Below, piece by piece: positions 7,348 through 14,106 of a DNA stretch of 18,213 nt (position 1 is its first letter; the number at the start of each line of letters is the position of its first letter). The stretch lies in NCBI GenBank assembly GCA_018903055.1, contig JAHIPW010000029.1:1-18213 (forward strand), given 5' to 3'. The notes beneath the pieces are model-generated. The model made no database searches, was not told the origin of the DNA, and saw only the letters and a program-made list of their open reading frames with translations. Made by a program: the position numbers and the translations under genes. The stretch comes from a bacterium. GTDB taxonomy: Bacteria; UBP18; UBA7526.

Positions 7348-7400
7348 CTATTATTTATTCCTGTTTAGTCTCTTAGAGAATACACCTCCTTAGATGCTTG

Positions 7401-8798
7401 CTATCTAATGGGGTGAATCTTGATCTTTGCCTTTTGATATAAATTCCGGTACCACTGGCTATAGACAAGTGCTTTCTTCTTTTGAATAAAGTCTTTAGTG
7501 AATGCTTCTTTCTCTTCGGCAAATCTTTCCTTATCCATTCCTTTTCGTTTAATCAGTCTGATGATGTAATAGCCATCCCTTCCCCTTAGAGGGCCCTTCA
7601 CTTCACCCACTTTGAGACCAAGGGCCTCCTCTTCAATTTCCTGGGGCAAATTACTTTCCCCACGTTTAAAAAGACCAGTTTCCTTAATCTCCACAGAGAG
7701 CCTTTTAGCTAAAACTCTTAAATCCTCTTTTTCTATTTCTTTTGTTACTTCCCGAGTTCTTTCTTTAGTAATCCTCCATCCCTTTTCTTCCTTTAAAGTT
7801 CTTTTTATCTTTTCTTTTACTTCATCCAATGGAGGAATGTAAGATTCTTTCTTTTCCTCTAACTTGATGATGTGGTAACCGAACCTGCTTTTCACCGGCC
7901 GAGATATTTGCCCTTCTTCCAGACCAAAAGCCACCCCCTCAAACTCCTCCACCATATCCCCCCTCTTAAAGAAGCCCAGATCTCCACCTTTTTCTTTGCT
8001 GGGACACTGGGAGAATTCTTTTGCCAACTTTTCAAAATCCTCTTCCTTCCCCAACCTCCTCGTTATCTCTTTTATTCTCTCACGAGCCTCCCTTCCCTTA
8101 ATCAGGACATGTCTTACCCGTATTTTCTCCGGCACGCGATAACTTTCTTTATTCTCCTGATAATACTTCTCTATTTCCTTCTGATCAATCCTCACCTCTT
8201 TAGCAGGCGCTATCAGAAGATATTCAATCTCTATCTCTTCATTCCTTTTTAGATATTCATCCCGGATCTCCTTTTCGCTCATCTCTATCCCATCCAGAAT
8301 TAGATTCTTCAATTTGGTAATAGAGATTTCCTTACTCATCTCCTCTTCAAACTTTTGGGGAGTATATCCCAACCAATCCAGGAGGGCAAAGTAGGTCTCT
8401 TTATCAAACTTTCCCTCTTTCTGAAAGGCCGGGTAGCTTCTTATCTCTTCCCTCAATTCTTGATCACTCACCCCGATTCTCTTCCTCTTCACTTCCTGGA
8501 GCAGAAGTTCTCTTTCGATTAAGATATTTAGTGCCGCTTCCTCCAGGTTTAAAATCTTTGCTATTTCTTCGTTGAATTTGTCTCCCATCCCCTCTCTCAT
8601 CTCCCGATAGAGCCTCTCTACTTCCTTATAATAGGCCTCTCCTGTAATCCCTTTTCCATTCACGGCGGCAACCAGGTTTAATCTCCTCTCTTTCAATCCC
8701 ACTAAGGCTCCAGCCAGGATGAAGGTTGGGATAACTAAGATGATAGTACCCCATAAAATCATTCGGGTTTTTTTACGCATGGCCTTGAGCATTACCAT
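7401..8798 (-). CDS. membrane-anchored PpiC-type peptidyl-prolyl isomerase (SurA/PpiD-like)
   Basis: This 465-residue protein looks like a folding factor for exported proteins. A basic N-terminus and one hydrophobic helix (residues about 12-35) anchor it with the bulk outside the membrane. A SurA-type N-terminal chaperone region follows (VNGKGITGEAYYKEV..., about 45-185). A full parvulin (PpiC) domain lies at about 226-315, with RVRHVLIK, FAKLAKEFS-like FEKLAKEFSQCPS, GGDLGFFKRG and FGYHIIKLEE. A degenerate second parvulin-like stretch (LFKRG...GYYIIRL) lies near 375-425. The frame extends six codons further, to 8816, but AGGAGG lies six bases before the ATG at 8798. It converges on a terminator and has its own promoter (9024-9052). 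SurA, PpiD and PrsA-like names are all possible. Confidence 0.88.
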   Translation of the reverse strand: MVMLKAMRKKTRMILWGTIILVIPTFILAGALVGLKERRLNLVAAVNGKGITGEAYYKEVERLYREMREGMGDKFNEEIAKILNLEEAALNILIERELLLQEVKRKRIGVSDQELREEIRSYPAFQKEGKFDKETYFALLDWLGYTPQKFEEEMSKEISITKLKNLILDGIEMSEKEIRDEYLKRNEEIEIEYLLIAPAKEVRIDQKEIEKYYQENKESYRVPEKIRVRHVLIKGREARERIKEITRRLGKEEDFEKLAKEFSQCPSKEKGGDLGFFKRGDMVEEFEGVAFGLEEGQISRPVKSRFGYHIIKLEEKKESYIPPLDEVKEKIKRTLKEEKGWRITKERTREVTKEIEKEDLRVLAKRLSVEIKETGLFKRGESNLPQEIEEEALGLKVGEVKGPLRGRDGYYIIRLIKRKGMDKERFAEEKEAFTKDFIQKKKALVYSQWYRNLYQKAKIKIHPIR

Positions 8799-8856
8799 AG
8801 TCCGCCTCCTCACCATAGTTGTTGGAATAGTCAGTGATCGGTGATCAGCAATAATT

Positions 8857-8999
8857 GGTTTACGGTTTACGGTGTACGGTTTACGGTGAAAAACCGCCTC
8901 TCGTTTTCACTCGAGACTGAGCGATCCTGAATGAAATGAAGGACGGTAAACGGTAAACAGCGACCCCGATGAATCGGGGGAGCGGGTAAACGGTTAACC
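8857..8999. repeat. GTTTACGG/CGGTAAAC inverted repeat in the leader of the prolyl isomerase gene
   Basis: The left side has four GGTTTACGG-like units (8857-8887). The right side has ACGGTAAACGGTAAAC (from 8943) and GGGTAAACGGTTAACC (to 8999), the reverse complement. Inside lies a perfect CCCCGAT-GA-ATCGGGG hairpin (8964-8979). The element forms most of the 5' leader of the minus-strand gene. Confidence 0.75.
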
Positions 9000-9004
9000 T
9001 TAAG

Positions 9005-9024
9005 TAACACGGCTCACCGTGTTA
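9005..9024. promoter_or_regulatory. perfect inverted repeat TAACACGG-CTCA-CCGTGTTA at the minus-strand start site
   Basis: An 8-bp perfect palindrome with a four-base centre lies where minus-strand transcription should begin. It could be an operator or a 5' mRNA hairpin. Confidence 0.55.
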
Positions 9025-9052
9025 TTATATCTTCTTCTTAAAATTTTTGCAA
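9024..9052 (-). promoter_or_regulatory. sigma70-type promoter for the prolyl isomerase gene
   Basis: On the minus strand, TTGCAA (9052-9047), a 17-base spacer and TATAAT (9029-9024) make a strong promoter match. The leader to the start codon is about 215 bases and contains the palindromes described above. Confidence 0.75.
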
Positions 9053-9143
9053 GAAAAATAATAATGATTGTTATGCTTTCAATATCATTGTAATCTGTTT
9101 AGCCATCACTGTAATCCCGTGACAATTTTAGAAAATAAAAAAC

Positions 9144-9172
9144 TTGCTAATTTCAAAAACCTCTGATATTAT
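9144..9172 (+). promoter_or_regulatory. sigma70-type promoter for the mreB operon
   Basis: TTGCTA (9144-9149), a 17-base spacer and TATTAT (9167-9172) point toward mreB. The AT-rich zone 9025-9172 between the two divergent promoters is the only repeat-poor part of this 570-base gap. The mreB leader is about 190 bases. Confidence 0.65.
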
Positions 9173-9228
9173 AGCAAGTAACAATTGACATTGAGCAAGT
9201 AGAAAGTAGAAAAGTAAGTTTTGAAGCA

Positions 9229-9275
9229 ATCGAGCCCCGCTTAAGCGGGATCCCGCCACAGGCGGGGCTATCGAG
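9229..9275. repeat. two-hairpin palindrome in the mreB leader
   Basis: CCCGCTTAAGCGGG (9236-9249) and CCCGCC-ACA-GGCGGG (9252-9266) are adjacent perfect hairpins inside an imperfect outer ATCGAGC/GCTATCGA pairing. Alternatively AGCCCCGC (9233-9240) pairs with GCGGGGCT (9262-9269). ATCTGTG units follow to 9352. Confidence 0.7.
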
Positions 9276-9371
9276 CTATCTAGTATCCAGCATCAAGGAT
9301 CCAGAATCTGTGATCTGTGCTAATCTGTAATCAATCTGTGAAAATCTGCGTTTGATAAAAGGGAGGAAGAG

Positions 9372-10412
9372 ATGTTATTCGATTGGTTTTTAGGGTTATT
9401 CTCCAATGATATGGCCATCGACTTAGGGACGGCCACCACCCTGGCCTATATCAAGGGCCAGGGAATTATTTTAAGAGAGCCCTCTGTGGTGGCCATCCTG
9501 AAAGATACGGGCAAGGTAGTGGCGGTGGGAAGCGATGCCAAGAGAATGCTGGGAAGGACCCCGGCCAATATCGTGGCCATTCGGCCCATGAGGGATGGGG
9601 TGATTGCGGACTTCGAGATTACAGAAGAGATGCTGCGCTACTTCATCACTAAGGCCCACAAGAGGAGGGCATTGGTGAGACCCCGGATCATCGTCTGTGT
9701 CCCTTTAGGGATAACAGGGGTGGAGAAGAGGGCGGTAAGGGACGCGGCCCAGGCAGCAGGCGCCCGGGAGGTTTATTTAATAGAAGAGCCCATGGCCGCC
9801 GCTATTGGGGCCGGACTTCCCGTTGCCGAACCCGCGGGGAATATGATCGTAGATATCGGCGGGGGAACGACTGAGGTAGCAGTCATCTCATTGGGAGGGA
9901 TTGTCTGTCATTGCTCGATTAGGGTGGCCGGGAATGAGATGGATGAGGCCATTATGGCCTATCTTAAGAAGACCTATAACCTGGCTATTGGAGAGCATAC
10001 TGCAGAGGAGATCAAGATAAGGGTAGGAAGCGCCTGCCCCTTAAAGGAGGAGCTCACCCTGGAGGTGAAGGGAAGGGACCTGATAGCTGGCCTCCCAAAG
10101 ACAGTGACCATTACCTCTCAAAAGATAAGGGAAGCAATACAAGAACCCTTAGGGGCCATTGTGGAAGCGGTGAAGAACACCCTGGAGCGCACCCCACCAG
10201 AACTATCCGCAGATATCATGGAGAGGGGAATTATCTTGGCAGGCGGAGGAGCCCTGCTCCGGGGAATAGATAGGCTACTCTCTGAAGAGACCGGGCTTCC
10301 TGTTAATCTCGACGAGGATCCCTTATCTACGGTTGTTCTGGGAACGGGCAAGGTCCTGGATGAATTGGATACCCTAAAGATGGTTCTTGCCCCTGCCCAT
10401 CGCCGCTACTGA
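9372..10412 (+). CDS. mreB: MreB, rod shape-determining actin homologue
   Basis: MreB polymerises on the inner face of the membrane and guides the elongation machinery. The 346-residue length is normal for the family. It shows the amphipathic N-terminus [13 protein letters not shown], then phosphate 1 loop [56 protein letters not shown], phosphate 2 loop [16 protein letters not shown] and adenosine motif [18 protein letters not shown] precedes the ATG at a good distance. It opens the mre cluster and is read from the promoter at 9144-9172. A 300-base repeat gap follows before mreC, which is a longer break than is usual for this operon. Confidence 0.98.
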   Translation: MLFDWFLGLFSNDMAIDLGTATTLAYIKGQGIILREPSVVAILKDTGKVVAVGSDAKRMLGRTPANIVAIRPMRDGVIADFEITEEMLRYFITKAHKRRALVRPRIIVCVPLGITGVEKRAVRDAAQAAGAREVYLIEEPMAAAIGAGLPVAEPAGNMIVDIGGGTTEVAVISLGGIVCHCSIRVAGNEMDEAIMAYLKKTYNLAIGEHTAEEIKIRVGSACPLKEELTLEVKGRDLIAGLPKTVTITSQKIREAIQEPLGAIVEAVKNTLERTPPELSADIMERGIILAGGGALLRGIDRLLSEETGLPVNLDEDPLSTVVLGTGKVLDELDTLKMVLAPAHRRY

Positions 10413-10712
10413 GACGCAGATTTACGCAGATCCAATCACAGATGACCGCAGATAAGCAGGAAAGTGAGCCCCGAAGGACAAGCCTACGGGGCAGGCAGGT
10501 GAGAAAGTGGGAAAGTGAGAAAAGAGAAAATAAGAGAATACGAGAATACGTAAATAAGAGAATGAAGCAAGAGAAGGCAAGACGAGAAGAAACTTACCAA
10601 CTTATTTTCTTATTAACTTATTAACTTGCTTTTGTTTGAGGCTTGCGACTTGAGGCTTGAAGCATACTTTATTACTTATTCACTTGTTAACTTGTCAACG
10701 GCAAACTATATA
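10413..10712. repeat. 300-base repeat gap between mreB and mreC
   Basis: No gene is seen here. The gap starts with ACGCAGATTTACGCAGAT units (inverted relative to those before mreB), then copy 2 of the 49-bp repeat. Purine-rich AATAAGAGAATA units follow, with pyrimidine-rich CTTATTTTCTTATTAACTT units beyond 10600 that roughly complement them. GCTTGAGGCTTGAAGC units come next, and finally TTACTTATTCACTTGTTAAC. An open frame at 10442-10624 is made of repeat units and is not called. Confidence 0.7.
10461..10509. repeat. 49-bp exact repeat, copy 2
   Basis: It is identical to 4525-4573, including the GCCCCGAAGG...CCTACGGGGC hairpin and the flanking AAAGTGA and GAGAAAGTG. Here it lies fully between genes. 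Confidence 0.85.
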
Positions 10713-11429
10713 ATGAAAAAAAAAGTTTTTGTTTTAGTCATACTCATTTTAATATCCCTCTTTCTTTTATTCTCTAAAAGGCGGGCTCCCAAATTAGAGG
10801 AGGGTCTGACCGCTGTCATTTATCTGCCGGCAAAGGTTCTGGCCAAGACCACTTCTCATCCCAGGGAGACCTTATCCCAGGGGGAAGAGAGGCTCCTTTT
10901 GGAACTTGAAAGGGAGAATGAACGCCTGAGGAGTCTCCTTAAATTAAGAGAGAGACTTACCCACCGAAGCATGGCCGCTTTGGTTATCGGTCGGGAGCCC
11001 ACTAATTGGTTCAACTCTATCCTTCTCGATAAGGGAAGGGAAGAGGGGGTAGAAGAGAATTTCGTAGTAATTACTCCAGAGGGTCTGGTGGGAAGGGTGA
11101 ATAAAGTCCACCGGAATTCCTGTCAGGTTCTGCTCATCACTGACCTGGAGAGCGAGATTGGTGCTCTCATAGAGAGGTCTCGAGTTCAGGGGGTGCTCCA
11201 GGGAAGAAAGAGAGGCCTGATTTTAAAGTACCTCCCCTTAGGAGCAGATGTCAGGGAAGGAGATGTGATTACCACCTCTGGCCTGGAAGAGGGCCTCTTT
11301 CCCAAGGGTCTCGTCATAGGAAGAATAAAAAGAATAGAGGCTTCTCATCCTCAGGATCTCTTCCTGGAGATAATCGTTACCCCCAAGGCCAACCTGAGCA
11401 GATTAGAAGAAGTCCTGATCCTTAAGTGA
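10713..11429 (+). CDS. mreC: MreC, rod shape-determining protein
   Basis: MreC is the bitopic scaffold that links MreB/MreD to PBP2 and RodA. The 238-residue product has an N-terminal helix (KKKVFVLVILILISLFLLF), then a short coiled coil rich in Glu/Arg/Leu (about residues 55-82). A beta-rich domain follows, with VIGREPTNWFNSILLDKG, VVITPEGLVGRV and GDVITTSGLEEGLFPKGLVIG. The frame extends to 10626, but those 29 residues are read from repeat DNA. The ATG at 10713 gives a normal MreC N-terminus. No clear Shine-Dalgarno sequence lies before it, perhaps because the repeat has replaced the native upstream sequence. The TGA overlaps the mreD GTG by three bases. Confidence 0.93.
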   Translation: MKKKVFVLVILILISLFLLFSKRRAPKLEEGLTAVIYLPAKVLAKTTSHPRETLSQGEERLLLELERENERLRSLLKLRERLTHRSMAALVIGREPTNWFNSILLDKGREEGVEENFVVITPEGLVGRVNKVHRNSCQVLLITDLESEIGALIERSRVQGVLQGRKRGLILKYLPLGADVREGDVITTSGLEEGLFPKGLVIGRIKRIEASHPQDLFLEIIVTPKANLSRLEEVLILK

Positions 11430-12025
11430 ACCCCGCCCCTTTTACTCGGAAAAATCCTTTCGTAGCAGAAAGGTGTAGGAGTAAACCCCGCCCCTTCTTC
11501 TCCCCCAGTCCCAACTGCAGGCAAGGAAGAGGCGGGATAAAGAGAATAATTTTTTTCTTTCTTCTCCTCTTTCTGGTTACTCTTCAGGCCACTCTCCTGA
11601 ATGGACTGAACATCTTAGGAATAAAGCCCGACTTCCTTTTCATCCTAGTTATTTTTATAGCTCTCCATAAGGGGCCCATCTCTGGGGCCTGGTGCGGTTT
11701 CCTGGCTGGGATTTTGTTAGACCTCTTCTCCTTTGCCCCCTTAGGGACCAATGCCCTCTCCAAAACAGCCCTGGGATTTTTACTGGGCGCAGTAGCACCC
11801 TTCCTATACTTCGAAGCCCCCTTCATCCAGGGGCTCCTTCTATTTATAGCCATGCTTTTAGAGGGAATTTTTCTCTTTATTCTTCTCTCCTCTCTCCATC
11901 TTGCCCTTCCCTTCTCCCATTCATTTCTTCACATCATCCTCCCCACTTCTCTCTATACCTCTCTTCTTACCCCCCTCCTCTTCTATGTCTTCAAGAAGAC
12001 AGGGGTCAGCGATTATGCCTTTTGA
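11426..12025 (+). CDS. mreD: MreD, rod shape-determining membrane protein with palindrome-encoded N-terminus
   Basis: MreD is a small polytopic protein of the elongasome. From about residue 39 (IKRIIFFFLLLFLVTLQATLL) the protein is typical, with about five hydrophobic helices and KPDFLFILVIFIALHKGPISGAWCGFLAGILLDLFS. The first 38 residues are not. They are encoded by two GC-rich palindromic stretches (about 11429-11500 and 11486-11536) and are Pro/Arg-rich. No ATG, GTG or TTG lies between the GTG at 11426 and the first helix, so either the repeat is translated or a rare codon starts the protein. The GTG overlaps the mreC stop in the common GTGA fashion. This suggests translational coupling and supports the longer reading. 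Its first 15 residues resemble those of PBP2. Confidence 0.88.
   Translation: MNPAPFTRKNPFVAERCRSKPRPFFSPSPNCRQGRGGIKRIIFFFLLLFLVTLQATLLNGLNILGIKPDFLFILVIFIALHKGPISGAWCGFLAGILLDLFSFAPLGTNALSKTALGFLLGAVAPFLYFEAPFIQGLLLFIAMLLEGIFLFILLSSLHLALPFSHSFLHIILPTSLYTSLLTPLLFYVFKKTGVSDYAF
11429..11536. repeat. two palindromic elements at the start of mreD
   Basis: The first element runs AACCCCGCCCCTTTTACTC... and contains a perfect CCTTTC-GTAGCA-GAAAGG hairpin and TTTACTC/GAGTAAA ends. The second starts with the same AACCCCGCCCCTT (about 11485) and closes with AAGGAAGAGGCGGG (11523-11536). The first is about 76% identical by eye to 12024-12068. Confidence 0.65.
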
Positions 12026-13862
12026 CCCCGCACCCTTTACTCGGAAGCGTTTCTTTGTAACAGAAAGGGGCGGGGTTGACCTCCGGCCTCCTTCAACGAG
12101 GAGGGAATTTCGTTTCCGCCTCTTATTCGTTACCGTTATCATATGTCTCTTGTTTCTTATCCTCTTTTTGAGACTCTGGGTCCTGGAGATTTTTCAGGGT
12201 GAGAAGTTCACGCGCTTAGCAGAGGATAATAGTATTAGACTCCTGGCCTATCCCGCCCCTCGGGGCCTCATCTACGATCGAAAGGGAAGGGTTTTGGCCA
12301 AAAGTCGTCTCTCCTTCTCCATCACCATCCATCCATGGAATCTGAGTGAGGAGATATTGAATGAGACCATCGACCACATCGGTCCCATAATTGGGATGAG
12401 GAAAGAGGAGATCAGGGAAAGAATAGCGAAGTGGCCCACTCCCTTCTCAAGCGTTCTATTGAAAGAGGATGTCGGCTTGGAAGTGGCGACTAAGATTCTG
12501 GAGAGGAAGGGGAGTTTAGCAGGGATGGATGTGAAGACCCGGCCCCTGCGCTACTATCCGGATGGGGAGCTTCTGGCTCCGGTCCTGGGATACTTAGGGG
12601 AGATCGGCAGGGAGGAGCTGCGGACCTTGAGGAGCAAGGGATACTCCTTGGGGGATAGGATGGGCCAGGATGGATTAGAGAAGGTCTATGATGGGTATCT
12701 CAGGGGTGAGGATGGGGGCTGGCAGGTTCAGATCAGTAACCAGGGTCAGAGGATAGGGGTCATCGGCTATAGAAAGCCTATCCCCGGGAATGACCTCATA
12801 CTCACCATTGATAAGAGAATGCAGGAAGTGGCCTGGGATTCTCTGAGAGGCCGTTCAGGAGCCATCGTGGTCCTGGATCCCAGAACAGGGGAGGTCCTGG
12901 CCCTGGTGAGTTCCCCAACCTTCGATCCCAACCTCTTTGTCCCCAGAATCTCGAAGACGAAGTGGTCCTCCTTAAAGGAGGATCCCCTACATCCCCTGAC
13001 CAATCGTGCCATCCAGGGTCAGTATGCCCCGGGTTCGATCTTCAAGGTAATTACTGCTCTTGCTGCGCTGGAGAAAGGACTTATCTCCAGAGATGAGAGG
13101 TTCTCCTGCTCGGGAACCTTCCCCTTTAAGGATCGGGTCTTCAGGTGCTGGAGGAAGGAGGGGCATGGGGAATTGAATATTAAAGAAGCCATCATTCATT
13201 CCTGCGACATATTCTTCTATCAACTGGGCCTGAGGGTGGGGGTGGATAACCTGGTGGAACTCTCCCAAAAGTTTGGCCTGGACCAATCAACCAGGATAGG
13301 CCTTCCCCATGAGGAAAAAGGTCTTCTGCCCACCAAGCGATGGAGGAAGGATTCTCTGGGCAGGGGATGGTATGAAGGAGATACCGTCAACCTCTCCATA
13401 GGTCAGGGGTATCTCTTAGTCACCCCTTTACAGATGGCAAGTCTAATGAGTGCTGTCGCTAATGGAGGGAGGCTATATGAACCCCAATTGGTTAAGGAAA
13501 TCATCTCTTCAGAGGGGGAGACAATATGGAGAATGGGGCCTCGCTTGGTAAGAGAGATTAATTTAGAGAGAGAGACCATTGAATTCCTGAGGGAATCCCT
13601 CTTTGGTGTGGTCAATGAACTAGGAACTGGTTGGCGGGCAAAGATAGAGGGAGTAGGAGTAGCGGGGAAGACGGGTACCGCTGAAAACCCCTTAGGAGAG
13701 GACCATGCCTGGTTCATTGGCTTCGCCCCCCACAAAGAACCAGAGATAGCGCTCGCCGTTCTTATAGAGCATGGAGGGATGGGAGGGGAGGTTGCCGCTC
13801 CCATTGCCAAAAAAATATTCGAAGCATACTTTGACCAGCGAACAGTAACCAGCGAACAGTAA
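12015..13862 (+). CDS. mrdA: PBP2 (MrdA), elongasome transpeptidase
   Basis: This class B penicillin-binding protein cross-links peptidoglycan during elongation, paired with RodA. The 615-residue protein has an N-terminal helix (FRFRLLFVTVIICLLFLILFL). A dimerisation/pedestal domain follows, with APRGLIYDRKGRVLA and GYLGEIGREEL...DGLEKVYDG. The transpeptidase domain has the catalytic SIFK (Ser341, Lys344), SCD (396-398, the SxN position) and KTGT (from 552). The ATG at 12015 overlaps mreD by 11 bases, behind a weak AGGGGT. Upstream extension would only re-read mreD DNA. Residues 4-23 come from a palindrome (12024-12080) also found at the start of mreD. The last residues, RTVTSEQ, come from two tandem 14-bp units (13836-13863) that include the stop codon. 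Confidence 0.96.
   Translation: MPFDPAPFTRKRFFVTERGGVDLRPPSTRREFRFRLLFVTVIICLLFLILFLRLWVLEIFQGEKFTRLAEDNSIRLLAYPAPRGLIYDRKGRVLAKSRLSFSITIHPWNLSEEILNETIDHIGPIIGMRKEEIRERIAKWPTPFSSVLLKEDVGLEVATKILERKGSLAGMDVKTRPLRYYPDGELLAPVLGYLGEIGREELRTLRSKGYSLGDRMGQDGLEKVYDGYLRGEDGGWQVQISNQGQRIGVIGYRKPIPGNDLILTIDKRMQEVAWDSLRGRSGAIVVLDPRTGEVLALVSSPTFDPNLFVPRISKTKWSSLKEDPLHPLTNRAIQGQYAPGSIFKVITALAALEKGLISRDERFSCSGTFPFKDRVFRCWRKEGHGELNIKEAIIHSCDIFFYQLGLRVGVDNLVELSQKFGLDQSTRIGLPHEEKGLLPTKRWRKDSLGRGWYEGDTVNLSIGQGYLLVTPLQMASLMSAVANGGRLYEPQLVKEIISSEGETIWRMGPRLVREINLERETIEFLRESLFGVVNELGTGWRAKIEGVGVAGKTGTAENPLGEDHAWFIGFAPHKEPEIALAVLIEHGGMGGEVAAPIAKKIFEAYFDQRTVTSEQ
12024..12080. repeat. palindromic element at the start of mrdA
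   Basis: ACCCCGCACCCTTT (12025-12038) pairs with AAAGGGGCGGGGT (12064-12076) with one bulge or mismatch. An inner TTTCT/AGAAA hairpin lies at about 12050-12067. The first 45 bases resemble 11429-11473 at about 34 of 45 positions. The element contains the mreD stop codon and mrdA codons 4-22. Confidence 0.7.
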
Positions 13863-13863
13863 C
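13836..13863 (+). repeat. two tandem 14-bp units at the end of mrdA
   Basis: CAGCGAACAGTAAC occurs twice in a row, identically. The units encode the last residues of PBP2, and the second provides the stop codon. Confidence 0.85.
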
Positions 13864-13877
13864 CAGTTGAAAGGGAA

Positions 13878-14082
13878 TTAAAGTCCAAAGTCCAAGGTCC
13901 AAAGTCCTAAGTCGTTGGTAGTTAGGTTAGGGTAAGATAGTGGGTTTAGTAGTTAGGTAAGGGTTAGGTGTTTAAGACCAACTACCTAACCCAACAACTA
14001 AACCAACAACTTAACCCTAACCCTAACCAAATAACAAAGTCTTTAATTTTGGACGTTGGACTTCGGACATAGGACATTGGAC
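13878..14082. repeat. long inverted repeat between mrdA and rodA
   Basis: The outer arms are AAAGTCCAAAGTCCAAGG (left, from about 13880) and GGACGTTGGACTTCGGACAT (right, to about 14082). The inner arms are GTTAGGTTAGGG-type (left) and AACCCTAACCCTAACC-type (right). The inner part matches the rnfA-rnfB gap closely. It is an imperfect nested palindrome. No gene was seen. Confidence 0.75.
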
Positions 14083-14106
14083 CCGAGCGACTAAAAGGAG
14101 CGAGTA

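Noticed and set aside
10442-10624. Open frame of 60 codons between mreB and mreC
   Set aside because: It is read across the 49-bp repeat and purine-rich tandem units, has no ribosome binding site and gives a low-complexity Lys/Glu/Arg peptide.
10626-10712. Longer MreC start giving 29 extra residues
   Set aside because: These codons come from GCTTGAGG and TTACTT repeat units. MreC homologues start at a short basic stretch before the helix, as at 10713.
11901-12014. Longer PBP2 start with 38 extra residues
   Set aside because: The extension re-reads mreD DNA in another frame and gives a Ser/Pro-rich peptide. The ATG at 12015 gives a normal class B PBP layout.
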